From contig CAMLFK010000129.1 of assembly GCA_946479255.1 (NCBI GenBank), forward strand, positions 1 to 13,190: a DNA stretch of 13,190 nucleotides, given 5' to 3'. Source of the DNA: an uncultured Oxalobacteraceae bacterium (lineage in GTDB: Bacteria > Pseudomonadota > Gammaproteobacteria > Burkholderiales > Burkholderiaceae). Every line of letters begins with the position of its first letter. Within the stretch, counting starts at the first letter, position 1. Positions 1-8,327 of the stretch are shown here, piece after piece. A model generated the notes under the pieces. That model saw only the letters and a list, made by a program, of their open reading frames with translations, did not search any database and had not been told where the DNA came from. Made by a program: the position numbers and the translations under genes.

Positions 1-1494
1 CATGTCGAAGAACGGCGGCTGCAGGATCGAGGCCGGGAACACGATCTCGTTCATGCTCGAACTGTAGTAGGCATTGACCGTCTGCGGCGTCATGCCCCAT
101 TCTTCGCGGTCGATTGGTTTACCCAGCTTGTTGACGTTGCGCTGATGGTTAAAGGTGCGCGCCCTCATCATGTTGCCGACCAGGTCTTCGCGCGCGATGT
201 GCAGGGCCGAGTAGTCGCGCCATTTGCTCGGGTAACCGATCTTGGGGCGGAACTTGGCCAGCTTGGCTTGCGCTTCCTTCTTGGTCTCCGCGCCCATCCA
301 GTCCAGCTGGTCGATGCTGTCCTTGTAGGCGGCCAGCAGGTTGGCCACCAGGGTCTCCATGCGCGCCTTGCGCTCGGGCGGAAAATGGCGCGCCACATAG
401 CGCTTGCCCAGCGCCTCGCCCAGCGCGCCCTCCACACTGCCTACCGCCTGCTTCCAGCGCGGCTGGTTCTCGGCCGCGCCGGTCACCACCGTGCCGTAAA
501 ACGCGAAATCGGCGTTGACGAAATCCTGCGACAGGTATTTTGAATAGGCGTTCAGCAGCTGCCACTCGAAGTAAGCCTTCCAGGTAGCCAGCCCGGTCGA
601 TGCCAGCAGCTTGCCGAAGCCCTCCAGGTAGCTGGGCTGGGCGGCGATCACGTAATCGGCCTTGTTGGCGATGCCGGCCCCCGCCAATGCGCTGTTCCAG
701 TCGTAGCCCGGGGTGAGCGCGGCCAGCTGCTTGAAGTCCATCTTGTTGTAGCGCTTGACCGGGTCGCGTGCCTCCACCTTGGTCCACTGCGCCTGCGCCA
801 GCGCGGTTTCCAGCGCCACGATGGCGCGCGCCGCGTCCTGCGGCGCCTGGGCGCCGGCCAGGCCGAGCGTGGTGGCGATATGCCGTTCGTACTTCGCGCG
901 CATGTCGGCCAGCTTGGCATCGTCCAGCTTGAGGTAGTAATCACGGTCCGGCAGGCCCAGGCCCGACTGGCTGATGTAGGCCGCGTAGCGGGTCGAGGCG
1001 CGCGCGTCCTGCCCGATGTAGATCGAATAAGGCACGCTCACGCCGATCTGGCCGAGGTGGGCCATCAGCGCGGGAATCGCCTTCTTGTCGCGCAAGGCGC
1101 GGATGCGCGAGAGCTCGCCCGCCAACGGCTTGTAGCCTAGCTTGTCGCGCCGTTCCTGGTCCATGAAGCTGGCGTACAAGTCGCCCAGCTTTTGCGCTTC
1201 GGTGCCGGGTTTGTTAGCCGGGTCGCGCTGGGCCTCTTCGATCAGCTCGCGCAGGCGCGGCTGGGTCTCGTCGCGCAGCTGGTAAAAAGTGCCCCAGCTG
1301 GAGCGGTCGGCCGGGATCTGGGTGGTCTTCAGCCAGGTGCCGTTCAGATAGGTGAAGAAGTCGTCCTGCGGGCGCACCGAGGTATCGATGTTCTGTACAT
1401 CGATGCCGGACAGCGGCGATTCCTTGGTGGGTTCGGCCTGGGCGAAAGCGGCCGCCAGGGCCAGGGCGAGGGAACTGAGCAAATATCGTTTCAC
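1..1494 (-). CDS. M13 family zinc metallopeptidase (PepO/neprilysin-like), C-terminus cut by window edge
   Basis: Secreted endopeptidase of the M13 (neprilysin/PepO) family, which cleaves short peptides with a single zinc ion. The visible part is 498 residues; the family is usually about 670-700. It begins with a signal peptide (MKRYLLSSLALALAAAFAQA, cleavage after about residue 20), so it should act in the periplasm or outside. The N-terminal M13 domain follows, with the typical opening DDFFTYLNGTWL near residue 45. At the edge come the substrate-binding NAYY (about 474-477) and NEIVFPASILQPPFF, which in this family directly precede the HExxH zinc motif. The catalytic residues therefore lie just outside the window and cannot be checked. 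The start is GTG at 1494, because AAAGGA sits 5 bases upstream and the signal peptide begins there. It lies 52 bp downstream of the TonB receptor on the same strand and is probably co-transcribed with it. Confidence 0.93.
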   Translation of the reverse strand, partial: MKRYLLSSLALALAAAFAQAEPTKESPLSGIDVQNIDTSVRPQDDFFTYLNGTWLKTTQIPADRSSWGTFYQLRDETQPRLRELIEEAQRDPANKPGTEAQKLGDLYASFMDQERRDKLGYKPLAGELSRIRALRDKKAIPALMAHLGQIGVSVPYSIYIGQDARASTRYAAYISQSGLGLPDRDYYLKLDDAKLADMRAKYERHIATTLGLAGAQAPQDAARAIVALETALAQAQWTKVEARDPVKRYNKMDFKQLAALTPGYDWNSALAGAGIANKADYVIAAQPSYLEGFGKLLASTGLATWKAYFEWQLLNAYSKYLSQDFVNADFAFYGTVVTGAAENQPRWKQAVGSVEGALGEALGKRYVARHFPPERKARMETLVANLLAAYKDSIDQLDWMGAETKKEAQAKLAKFRPKIGYPSKWRDYSALHIAREDLVGNMMRARTFNHQRNVNKLGKPIDREEWGMTPQTVNAYYSSSMNEIVFPASILQPPFFDM

Positions 1495-1499
1495 AGCGG

Positions 1500-1505
1500 T
1501 CCTTT
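1500..1505 (-). promoter_or_regulatory. Ribosome binding site deciding the GTG start of the M13 peptidase
   Basis: On the minus strand AAAGGA lies 5 bases before GTG at 1494. There is no in-frame ATG that would keep the signal peptide, so this site fixes the non-ATG start. Confidence 0.7.
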
Positions 1506-1546
1506 GTAAGGAAGTGATCACAGTGACGCCCTTTTTCGGTTGATGC

Positions 1547-3757
1547 TTACAACTTCATTTCGAGGCGCGCGCTCCAGGTGGTGTAAGTGCGCGCGCTGCT
1601 GTCCGAGCGCGAAAACAGCGGCTGCGTGCTGGTCGCCGTGACATAGCGGCCGGTCAGGTAGTCGTCGCCGGCCAGGTTGTTGGCCGAGATGCGCAATTGG
1701 GTATTGCCGCTGAACTTCCACAGCGCGTAGAGGTCGGACTGCCGTTTGACGCCGGTAAAACTTCGCTCCGAATCGCTGATCTGCACCCAGGTGTCCGGGG
1801 TCCAGTTGAAGCTGCCGCCGACCGTCAGAGGCAGGCTCTTGAGCCGGTAATCCAGGCCGAAGTTGGCGGTCTGTTTGGCCTGGCCATCGAGCCGGTTGTC
1901 CGGGCCGGGGATGCCGTCGACCTTCGACCAGAAGCGGCTGTAGTTGGCGCGCAGGTCGACATTCGGAACGTTGGCCACCAGCTCGGCCAGCTGGAATTTG
2001 GCTTCCAGCTCGATCCCGCTGGTGCGCGCCTTGCCAACGTTCGATGGCAGCGACAGCCAGCGGGTCTGGCCATTGACCACATAAGTCACCAGCTCGCGCC
2101 GCATCAGATTGTCGATATCGCGCACAAAGCCGCTGGCCGACAGGATGCCGCTTTTGCCCAGGTAATGTTCGTAGGCGATGTCGATGCCGCGCGCCAGTTC
2201 GGGCTTCAGCTTGGGGTTGCCGCTGCGGTCAGGGCTGGTGCGCTCGTTGGGGTCGGAGAACACGGGCGCCGCGATCAGGTCGTTCAGCTGCGGCGCCTTG
2301 TAGCTCTGGGTCAGGCTGGCGCGGATCTGGTCTTTCTCGTACCCCGGAATGCGCCACACGCCGTGCAGCACCGGGCTCCACACGCTGCTGCTGTTCTTCA
2401 CATCGTTGCCGCGGTTGGTGCTGGTGGTGCGGATGCCTTCCCAGCGCAGGCCGAGGTAGGTCGAGAACTGCGGCGTGATGTCCCACTCGTCCTGGATGAA
2501 GAAGGCCACGCGGCGGGTATCGGCATCCATGTTGTCGCCCGAGCCGGCAAAGCGCGTCACGCCGTTACGCAGCGAATCGCTGGTCTGTTCGCGGGTTTGT
2601 GTTTCGATGTCCCAGCCGGCCGCCAGCAGGTGGCCCTTGCCCATCGGCGAAGTGTATTTGCCGCCGGTCGACAGGCCGCGCTGGCTGGCGCTGCTGTTGT
2701 CGACGAAGCGGTCGCGCGCCGTGTTGGCCGCGTCGTACTGCTGGCGTTCCGACTCGCTGTCGCTGTTACCGCCGCCGAAACCGAACTTCACATCCAGCTT
2801 GGCGCCTTCGTTCATCCGGTGCACCCAGTTGCCGAAGCCGCGGAAGAAGGTGTTCGACGATTCCGAATGGCCCTGCGAGACGGCATACGGCGCCAGCCCC
2901 ACGGTCTGGGTCAGCAGGTTCTCGGAACTGCCGCTGCTGCGGTTATGCATGATGAACTGCTGGAAGTTAAGCGTGTCGCCATTCTTGAAACGATACGACA
3001 GGCGCGGCGCCAGGTGCACGCTCTTGTTATCGCGCTCGCTGCCGTAGGCGATGCGCTGCTGGCGCACGATCTCGCCGGTGGTCAGCACATCCTCGTTCAC
3101 GGTAAAGCTCTCGTCCTGCTGGCGCGAGTGCTGGGCCTGGCCATTGAGCAGCACCGACAGTTCGCCGATCTTGAAGGGCGCGCTGACCGACACTTGCGGG
3201 CTGTGGCGGCCCTGCTCGATGTTGTCGGACACGCGCAGCTGCACGTCCTTCTGCTGGTAGCCTTCGCGCAGGATGATGTTGATGGTGCCGGCGATGGCCT
3301 GGGTGCTGTGCTCGGCCACCGGGCCGCGCATGATCTCGATGCGTTCGACCTGGTCGGGCGAGAGCGATTCGAGCGAGAAGCCGGCCGGCGGGCGTTCGCC
3401 GTTGACCAGCATCTGGGTATAGCCATTGCCCATGCCGCGCATGCGCACCCCGCCGCCGCCCCGGCCCGGCGGCCCGCCCATGGTGACACCGGGCAGGCGC
3501 TTGAGGATTTCGCCCACGCTGCTGTCGCCGTTGCGGTCCAGCTCCTCGCGCCCGAACACCATCTTGGCCGCGGTCGACATCTGGCGGGTCTGGGTATCGT
3601 TGGCGCGGCTGCCGCTGACGGTCACCGAAGGCACCACCTTTTTGCCGCTTTCGACATTCAGGGGCGCTGGATTGGCCGGCACCTCGGCAGATGGAGCGCT
3701 TTGGGCATACGCGCCGGCGGCGCCCAGCAGGCAGGCAAGGGGAAGCAGTTTATGCAT
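1547..3757 (-). CDS. TonB-dependent outer-membrane receptor (FepA/CirA-like)
   Basis: A 736-residue TonB-dependent receptor, a gated outer-membrane beta-barrel that imports a ligand (often a ferric siderophore) using energy from TonB-ExbBD. Visible parts: signal peptide (residues 1-18, AYA cleavage), a TonB-box-like PSVTV at 43-47, a plug domain about 55-165 with VGEILKRLPGV, VRMRGMG, the conserved QVERIEIMRGP, and AGTINIILRE, then a barrel to the C-terminus. There is no extra N-terminal signalling domain, so it is not a FecA-type transducer. The plug carries an unusual glycine/proline run (GGPPGRGGGG, about 94-103). The chain ends in EMKL rather than the usual terminal aromatic residue. ATG at 3757 is the only reasonable start, but no good Shine-Dalgarno precedes it. 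The M13 peptidase follows. The ligand cannot be read from sequence; iron-siderophore uptake is the family default, and I saw no clear Fur box. Confidence 0.93.
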   Translation of the reverse strand: MHKLLPLACLLGAAGAYAQSAPSAEVPANPAPLNVESGKKVVPSVTVSGSRANDTQTRQMSTAAKMVFGREELDRNGDSSVGEILKRLPGVTMGGPPGRGGGGVRMRGMGNGYTQMLVNGERPPAGFSLESLSPDQVERIEIMRGPVAEHSTQAIAGTINIILREGYQQKDVQLRVSDNIEQGRHSPQVSVSAPFKIGELSVLLNGQAQHSRQQDESFTVNEDVLTTGEIVRQQRIAYGSERDNKSVHLAPRLSYRFKNGDTLNFQQFIMHNRSSGSSENLLTQTVGLAPYAVSQGHSESSNTFFRGFGNWVHRMNEGAKLDVKFGFGGGNSDSESERQQYDAANTARDRFVDNSSASQRGLSTGGKYTSPMGKGHLLAAGWDIETQTREQTSDSLRNGVTRFAGSGDNMDADTRRVAFFIQDEWDITPQFSTYLGLRWEGIRTTSTNRGNDVKNSSSVWSPVLHGVWRIPGYEKDQIRASLTQSYKAPQLNDLIAAPVFSDPNERTSPDRSGNPKLKPELARGIDIAYEHYLGKSGILSASGFVRDIDNLMRRELVTYVVNGQTRWLSLPSNVGKARTSGIELEAKFQLAELVANVPNVDLRANYSRFWSKVDGIPGPDNRLDGQAKQTANFGLDYRLKSLPLTVGGSFNWTPDTWVQISDSERSFTGVKRQSDLYALWKFSGNTQLRISANNLAGDDYLTGRYVTATSTQPLFSRSDSSARTYTTWSARLEMKL

Positions 3758-3903
3758 GGAGGTTTGTGATGAGACTGGTATTGTTATCGTATATTTAACC
3801 GACGTTTGCCGGGAATGATGGCATTCTATCGGCTGACTTCCCAGGCCGCAGCGACCTTTTCATTTTTTTACTTTACGATACACAAGTGAACGGAATGGAA
3901 ACA

Positions 3904-3930
3904 CAAACTGCTGCAAACCGCACAGTTTGC
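3904..3930. repeat. Nested inverted repeats upstream of the S41 protease
   Basis: CAAACTG (3904-3910) is matched by CAGTTTG (3923-3929) across 12 bases. Overlapping it, GCAAAC (3913-3918) is matched by GTTTGC (3925-3930) across 6 bases. The two pairings share the right arm and so exclude each other. Another GTTTGC occurs at 3941-3946. It could be an operator just upstream of the promoter; no known regulator site was recognised. Confidence 0.5.
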
Positions 3931-3962
3931 GCCGGTGGCTGTTTGCTGCCGCGTTTCGGGTT

Positions 3963-3968
3963 TATACT
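3963..3968 (+). promoter_or_regulatory. Candidate -10 element for the S41 protease gene
   Basis: TATACT matches the sigma-70 -10 consensus at five of six positions and lies 39 bp before the start codon. No -35 hexamer sits at ideal spacing: TTGCTG at 3943-3948 gives only 14 bp. The promoter may therefore depend on an activator, or the call may be wrong. Confidence 0.35.
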
Positions 3969-3996
3969 GATTTCACACGCAGTTCCCAATCGTAGC

Positions 3997-4002
3997 AGGT
4001 GA
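3997..4002 (+). promoter_or_regulatory. Ribosome binding site of the S41 protease gene
   Basis: AGGTGA lies 5 bases before ATG at 4008. It argues against the in-frame GTG at 3999, which would overlap this site. Confidence 0.6.
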
Positions 4003-4007
4003 CATCC

Positions 4008-5429
<1,422 letters not shown>

Positions 5430-5508
5430 CCCGCCGCCATCGGTGCATTGTGTAAAATTGGATCGATGTGCCGGAGGATCCCGGCTTCCCCAATCGAAAG
5501 TTCACACA

Positions 5509-6630
5509 ATGAAACTAGTCGTCATCAGCGGCACCGGACTGTTCACGCCACCGCACGCCATTTCCAACGAAGAACTGGTCACCGCCTTCAACGCCTATGC
5601 CGAGCTGCACAACCGCGAGCACGCCGAGGCCATCGCGGCGGGCGAAGCGGCCGCGATCGAAGGATCGAGCGCCGCCTTCATCGAAAAGGCCTCGGGCATC
5701 GTCTCGCGCTACGTGATGGAAAAAGACGGCATCCTCGACCCGGCCCACATGACCGCGCGCATTCCCGAGCGCGCCGACGACGAACTGTCGCTGCAGGCCG
5801 AGATGTGCGTGGCCGCGGCGCGCGCCGCCCTCGAGCGCGCGCGCCGCACCCCGGCCGACATCGACATGGTGCTGGTCGCCTGCAGCAATCTGCAGCGCGC
5901 CTATCCGGCCATGGCGGTCGAAGTGCAGGCCGCGCTCGGCATCGACGGCTACGGCTTCGACATGAACGTGGCCTGCTCGTCGGCCACCTTCGCCATCCAG
6001 ACGGCGCAAGCGGCGGTGCAGAGCGGCCAGGCGCGCGCGGTGCTCGTTCTCAATCCGGAAATCACCAGCGGCCACCTCAACTTCCGCGACCGCGACAGCC
6101 ACTTCATTTTCGGCGACGCCTGCACCGCGATGGTCATCGAAGCGGCCGACACGGCGGTGTCCGAACACCAGTTCGAGATCCTGGATAGCAAACTCAAGAC
6201 CAGCTTTTCGAACAACATCCGCAACAACTTCGGCTTCATGAACCGCTTCGACGAGAGCGGCGTCGGTAAATCCGACAAGCTGTTCCGCCAGCAGGGCCGC
6301 AAGGTGTTCAAGGAAGTGTGCCCGATGGCCGCCGAGATGATCCGCGCCACCGTGACGGCGGCCGGGCTGGAAGTGGCGCAGGTATCGCGCTACTGGCTGC
6401 ACCAGGCCAACCTCAATATGAATCTCTTGATCACCCGCATGCTGCTGGGCCGCGACGCCGAGCCGAACGAGGCGCCGGTGATCCTCGACAGCTACGCCAA
6501 CACCTCGTCGGCCGGCTCCATCATCGCCTTCCACAAATACCAGGACGACCTGCCACCAGGGGCGCATGGCGTGATCTGCTCGTTCGGGGCCGGCTATTCG
6601 ATCGGCTGCGTGGTGCTGCGTAAAAAGTAA
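5509..6630 (+). CDS. Beta-ketoacyl-ACP synthase III-like condensing enzyme (atypical, long form)
   Basis: A 373-residue thiolase-fold condensing enzyme. KAS III enzymes join an acyl-CoA to malonyl-ACP to begin fatty-acid synthesis. The catalytic triad is complete: Cys156 in NVACSSAT, His298 in WLHQANLNMN, and Asn331 in YANTSSAGS. Residues 197-207 hold SHFIFGDACTA, the conserved G-D-A region. It is about 50 residues longer than classical FabH (roughly 317), with the extra length in the first 100 residues. This resembles the longer KAS III-like proteins known from Pseudomonas (PA3286 type), which take medium-chain acyl-CoA; that link is from memory and inferred. There are no fab genes beside it, so a shunt, storage-lipid or secondary role is as likely as housekeeping FabH. 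ATG 5509 starts at MKLVVISGTG, the usual thiolase N-terminus. The Shine-Dalgarno (GAAAG) is weak and about 8 bases away. Confidence 0.92.
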   Translation: MKLVVISGTGLFTPPHAISNEELVTAFNAYAELHNREHAEAIAAGEAAAIEGSSAAFIEKASGIVSRYVMEKDGILDPAHMTARIPERADDELSLQAEMCVAAARAALERARRTPADIDMVLVACSNLQRAYPAMAVEVQAALGIDGYGFDMNVACSSATFAIQTAQAAVQSGQARAVLVLNPEITSGHLNFRDRDSHFIFGDACTAMVIEAADTAVSEHQFEILDSKLKTSFSNNIRNNFGFMNRFDESGVGKSDKLFRQQGRKVFKEVCPMAAEMIRATVTAAGLEVAQVSRYWLHQANLNMNLLITRMLLGRDAEPNEAPVILDSYANTSSAGSIIAFHKYQDDLPPGAHGVICSFGAGYSIGCVVLRKK

Positions 6631-6691
6631 AGTCTGTCCCGATTTTCGATTGTTGGCGAACGGTTACGTGCGCACGGTTGGATGTGTTCCC

Positions 6692-6720
6692 TTGTCAGGG
6701 TGCGGCGTTTCCCGTAGGCT
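6692..6720 (+). promoter_or_regulatory. Candidate sigma-70 promoter for the SRPBCC gene
   Basis: TTGTCA at 6692-6697 matches the -35 consensus at five of six positions. After exactly 17 bp comes TAGGCT (6715-6720), which keeps only the T, A and final T of a -10. Transcription would start at or next to the ATG at 6727. Confidence 0.35.
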
Positions 6721-6726
6721 AAGGCG

Positions 6727-7281
6727 ATGCTTGCCCGTCTACTCATGTTGCTAACTTTCATGTTCACCCTGCCCGCCGCGGCGCAGGTGGAGCCGCTCGA
6801 GGTCAGCGTCAAGCGGGTCGATGTGGATGGCCAACATCAGTTCGAAGTGAGCGCCAGCGGGACCGTAAAGGCGGTGCCGGCCGTGGTATGGAAGGTGTTG
6901 ACGAGTTATGAACGGATGCCGGAATTCGTGCCGGACTTAAAGCGCGCGAAAGTGCTGTCGCGCAGCGGCAACCGTACCGTGCTCGAGCAATTCGGACAGG
7001 CGCGCTTTCTGTTTTTCCGGAAGAATATCCACCTGGTGGTGCAGATTAACGAGGAGCCGATGTCGGCCATCGATATCGGCCTGGTGGAAGGCGACATGAA
7101 GATGTACCAGTGCCGCTGGGAGCTGGTGCCCATGCCCGATAGCGGCGGCACCCGCATCCTCTACACCGGCAAGATGGTGCCGCGCTTTTATGTGCCGGGC
7201 ATGCTGGGCGCGAACATGCTGCGCTCGGACATCGAGCGCATGCTGGCCGCCGTGCTGGCGCACATCGACGGCCCTAACTGA
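6727..7281 (+). CDS. Secreted SRPBCC-fold protein (START / polyketide-cyclase-like)
   Basis: A 184-residue protein with a signal peptide (about residues 1-20, LPAAAQ) and then a single SRPBCC (START/Coq10/polyketide cyclase-like) domain, a helix-grip fold that binds a hydrophobic ligand. The typical start of the domain is visible: a strand, then VPAVVWKVLTSYERMPEFVPDLKRAKVLSR. A later strand is followed by the C-terminal helix (MLRSDIERMLAAVLAHI). Most SRPBCC proteins are cytoplasmic; the leader suggests a periplasmic lipid or quinone-binding role, which is inference. The start is ATG 6727 with AAGG only 2 bases upstream, too close for a good Shine-Dalgarno. A later in-frame ATG (6745) would shorten the signal peptide. 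The gene ends exactly where the opposing gene ends. The ligand is unknown. Confidence 0.85.
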   Translation: MLARLLMLLTFMFTLPAAAQVEPLEVSVKRVDVDGQHQFEVSASGTVKAVPAVVWKVLTSYERMPEFVPDLKRAKVLSRSGNRTVLEQFGQARFLFFRKNIHLVVQINEEPMSAIDIGLVEGDMKMYQCRWELVPMPDSGGTRILYTGKMVPRFYVPGMLGANMLRSDIERMLAAVLAHIDGPN

Positions 7282-7289
7282 TCAGGCCG
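7269..7289. repeat. Inverted repeat spanning two abutting convergent stop codons
   Basis: CGGCC (7269-7273) and GGCCG (7285-7289) flank an 11-base loop. The loop contains TGATCA, made of the plus-strand TGA and the minus-strand stop, with no base between the two genes. There is no T-run on either side, so efficient intrinsic termination is doubtful. Confidence 0.45.
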
Positions 7290-7734
7290 GATAGCTTTCG
7301 CGGTCGCGCAGTTCGGCGAACTGTTCGAGGCTGCCGATCTTGACCGTCACCGGATTCAAACTCAGCTGCGGCGCCATGGCGCGCCAGGCGAATTGCCATT
7401 CGCGCTCGTCGGCTTCGGCCAGGGTCTTGGTGAAGGCCTGGCCGAGCGCGGCGCGGGTGCCGTATTCGACGGCGCCGTCAATCCCGGCCCAGCTCGGCAA
7501 GGTGCGCTGCACCGCGCGGTGCAAGCGTTCGCCGAATTCTTCGGTGTTGTGGATGATCAGGCAGGCATCGCCGCCAAGCACTTCGAACAGCGATTTGTCC
7601 CAGGCCTGCGAGAACGACAGGGTCAGGCAGTTGTTGGCAGGTACCAGGCGGAACTGGCCGGTCTTTAAAGCTGCTTCGAGTTCGTCGCGCGGGGCGTAGC
7701 GGTACAGCGTGGGCGGGCGTTGGTAGTCGTGCAT
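7282..7734 (-). CDS. Hypothetical protein, 150 aa, family not recognised
   Basis: I do not recognise this family with confidence. It encodes a soluble protein of about 150 residues with no signal peptide or membrane segment. The opening (MHDYQRPPTLYRYAPRDELEAALKTGQFRL) has a faint likeness to the start of DUF2971-type proteins (LYKY...L..G...), but this is too weak to name. The middle has a conserved-looking ACLIIHNTEEFGERLHRAV, and the C-terminal half has EREWQFAWRAMAP. Codon use and GC match the neighbours, with strong third-position G/C, which supports a real gene. The start is taken at ATG 7734; an in-frame TTG at 7758 would add eight residues. Neither has a clear Shine-Dalgarno. Its stop touches that of the SRPBCC gene; the DUF2721 gene lies 44 bp upstream on the same strand and may be co-transcribed. 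Confidence 0.75.
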   Translation of the reverse strand: MHDYQRPPTLYRYAPRDELEAALKTGQFRLVPANNCLTLSFSQAWDKSLFEVLGGDACLIIHNTEEFGERLHRAVQRTLPSWAGIDGAVEYGTRAALGQAFTKTLAEADEREWQFAWRAMAPQLSLNPVTVKIGSLEQFAELRDRESYPA

Positions 7735-7778
7735 GGTTTGGCTCAATCTTTCGCTCAATCGTTCGTCATTTTATAAAT

Positions 7779-8246
7779 TTACACTTTAGGATCATCGCTG
7801 CGCGTGCGGGCCCTGCGGTGCGTGTGGCGGCCGAAGCGCATGCTCCTGGAGGCGATGAAAATCTCGCGCAGCAGGTAGACGAAGCTGCCGATCAGGGCAA
7901 ACATGGCCAGTACGAAGAAAGCGGCGATGTATTTGTCCAGCGGCAGGTTGGTGGTGTCGCCGAAGAACAGCATGGCGATGACCAGGCAGATCAAGAGGCC
8001 GCACAGGGTCGACAGCGAGATCGCGTAGTTAATCAGGTGCGAGCGCTGGTACAGCACCCGCAGTTCGGCCATGTAGGCGTCGCTATGGCCGATGTCGAGC
8101 CGGTCTTCAAGCACCCGGGTGCGGTCGATAATGCGCGCCAGCCGGTTGGTCAGCACGGTCAGCTTGGTGCCCACGCCGGTCAGCAGGAAGACCGGGGCAA
8201 TGGCCAGCTGGATGACGTGGCCGATGTCGGTGATCTGGATATTCAT
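7779..8246 (-). CDS. DUF2721 family integral membrane protein
   Basis: A 155-residue inner-membrane protein fitting the DUF2721 family, whose function is unknown. Three hydrophobic segments are visible (about 9-30, 73-95 and 106-127). Between the first two is a cytoplasmic or periplasmic loop with the family-typical NRLARIIDRTR (34-44) and a helical stretch. The C-terminal tail (RHTHRRARTRSDDPKV) is strongly basic and by the positive-inside rule probably cytoplasmic. ATG 8246 is the natural start since the domain begins at once, but the minus strand has no purine-rich Shine-Dalgarno in front of it. It lies upstream of the 150-aa gene, with 44 bp between them, and downstream of proline iminopeptidase, with an 81-bp gap that holds its likely promoter. 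Confidence 0.88.
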   Translation of the reverse strand: MNIQITDIGHVIQLAIAPVFLLTGVGTKLTVLTNRLARIIDRTRVLEDRLDIGHSDAYMAELRVLYQRSHLINYAISLSTLCGLLICLVIAMLFFGDTTNLPLDKYIAAFFVLAMFALIGSFVYLLREIFIASRSMRFGRHTHRRARTRSDDPKV

Positions 8247-8282
8247 GGGAGGCGCGTCGAATGTTGCAAATGAGTGTTTCTA

Positions 8283-8311
8283 ATTATGTGTTACCAGTTA
8301 TGTGTTGCTAG
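8283..8311 (-). promoter_or_regulatory. Tandem 14-bp repeat with -10-like boxes before the DUF2721 gene
   Basis: TTATGTGTTACCAG (8284-8297) is followed directly by TTATGTGTTGCTAG (8298-8311), differing at two positions. Read on the minus strand, each copy gives a -10-like box (CATAAT and CATAAC). The box nearer the gene lies about 37 bp before the start codon. A matching -35 is weak, so promoter activity is plausible rather than clear. Confidence 0.4.
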
Positions 8312-8327
8312 TGTAACAGCCCGACTG

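Larger units (their letters stand above)
3758..4007. other. Divergent intergenic control region, TonB receptor / S41 protease
   Basis: This 250-bp non-coding stretch lies between two divergent genes and must hold both promoters. The part near the receptor (about 3780-3890) is AT-rich with a T7 run. The part near the protease holds nested inverted repeats (3904-3930) and a good -10 sequence (3963-3968). I see no confident promoter for the receptor. No open reading frame here is convincing. Confidence 0.7.

Noticed and set aside
1697..3769. A 690-codon open frame on the plus strand opposite the TonB receptor
   Set aside because: It mirrors the receptor gene in a GC-rich genome. The translation is rich in A, H, Q, R and V with no domain, while the minus strand gives a textbook receptor.
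3775..3800. Fur-box-like sequence near the TonB receptor
   Set aside because: Only fragments (GATAA, AAT) match; the 19-bp consensus is not met, so iron control is not claimed.
5515..6567. Long minus-strand open frame opposite the KAS III gene
   Set aside because: It is a shadow of a gene with a complete catalytic triad; no family features are seen.
6667..6676. Palindrome CGTGCGCACG upstream of the SRPBCC gene
   Set aside because: A 10-bp GC palindrome is expected by chance in this composition and no partner site is nearby.
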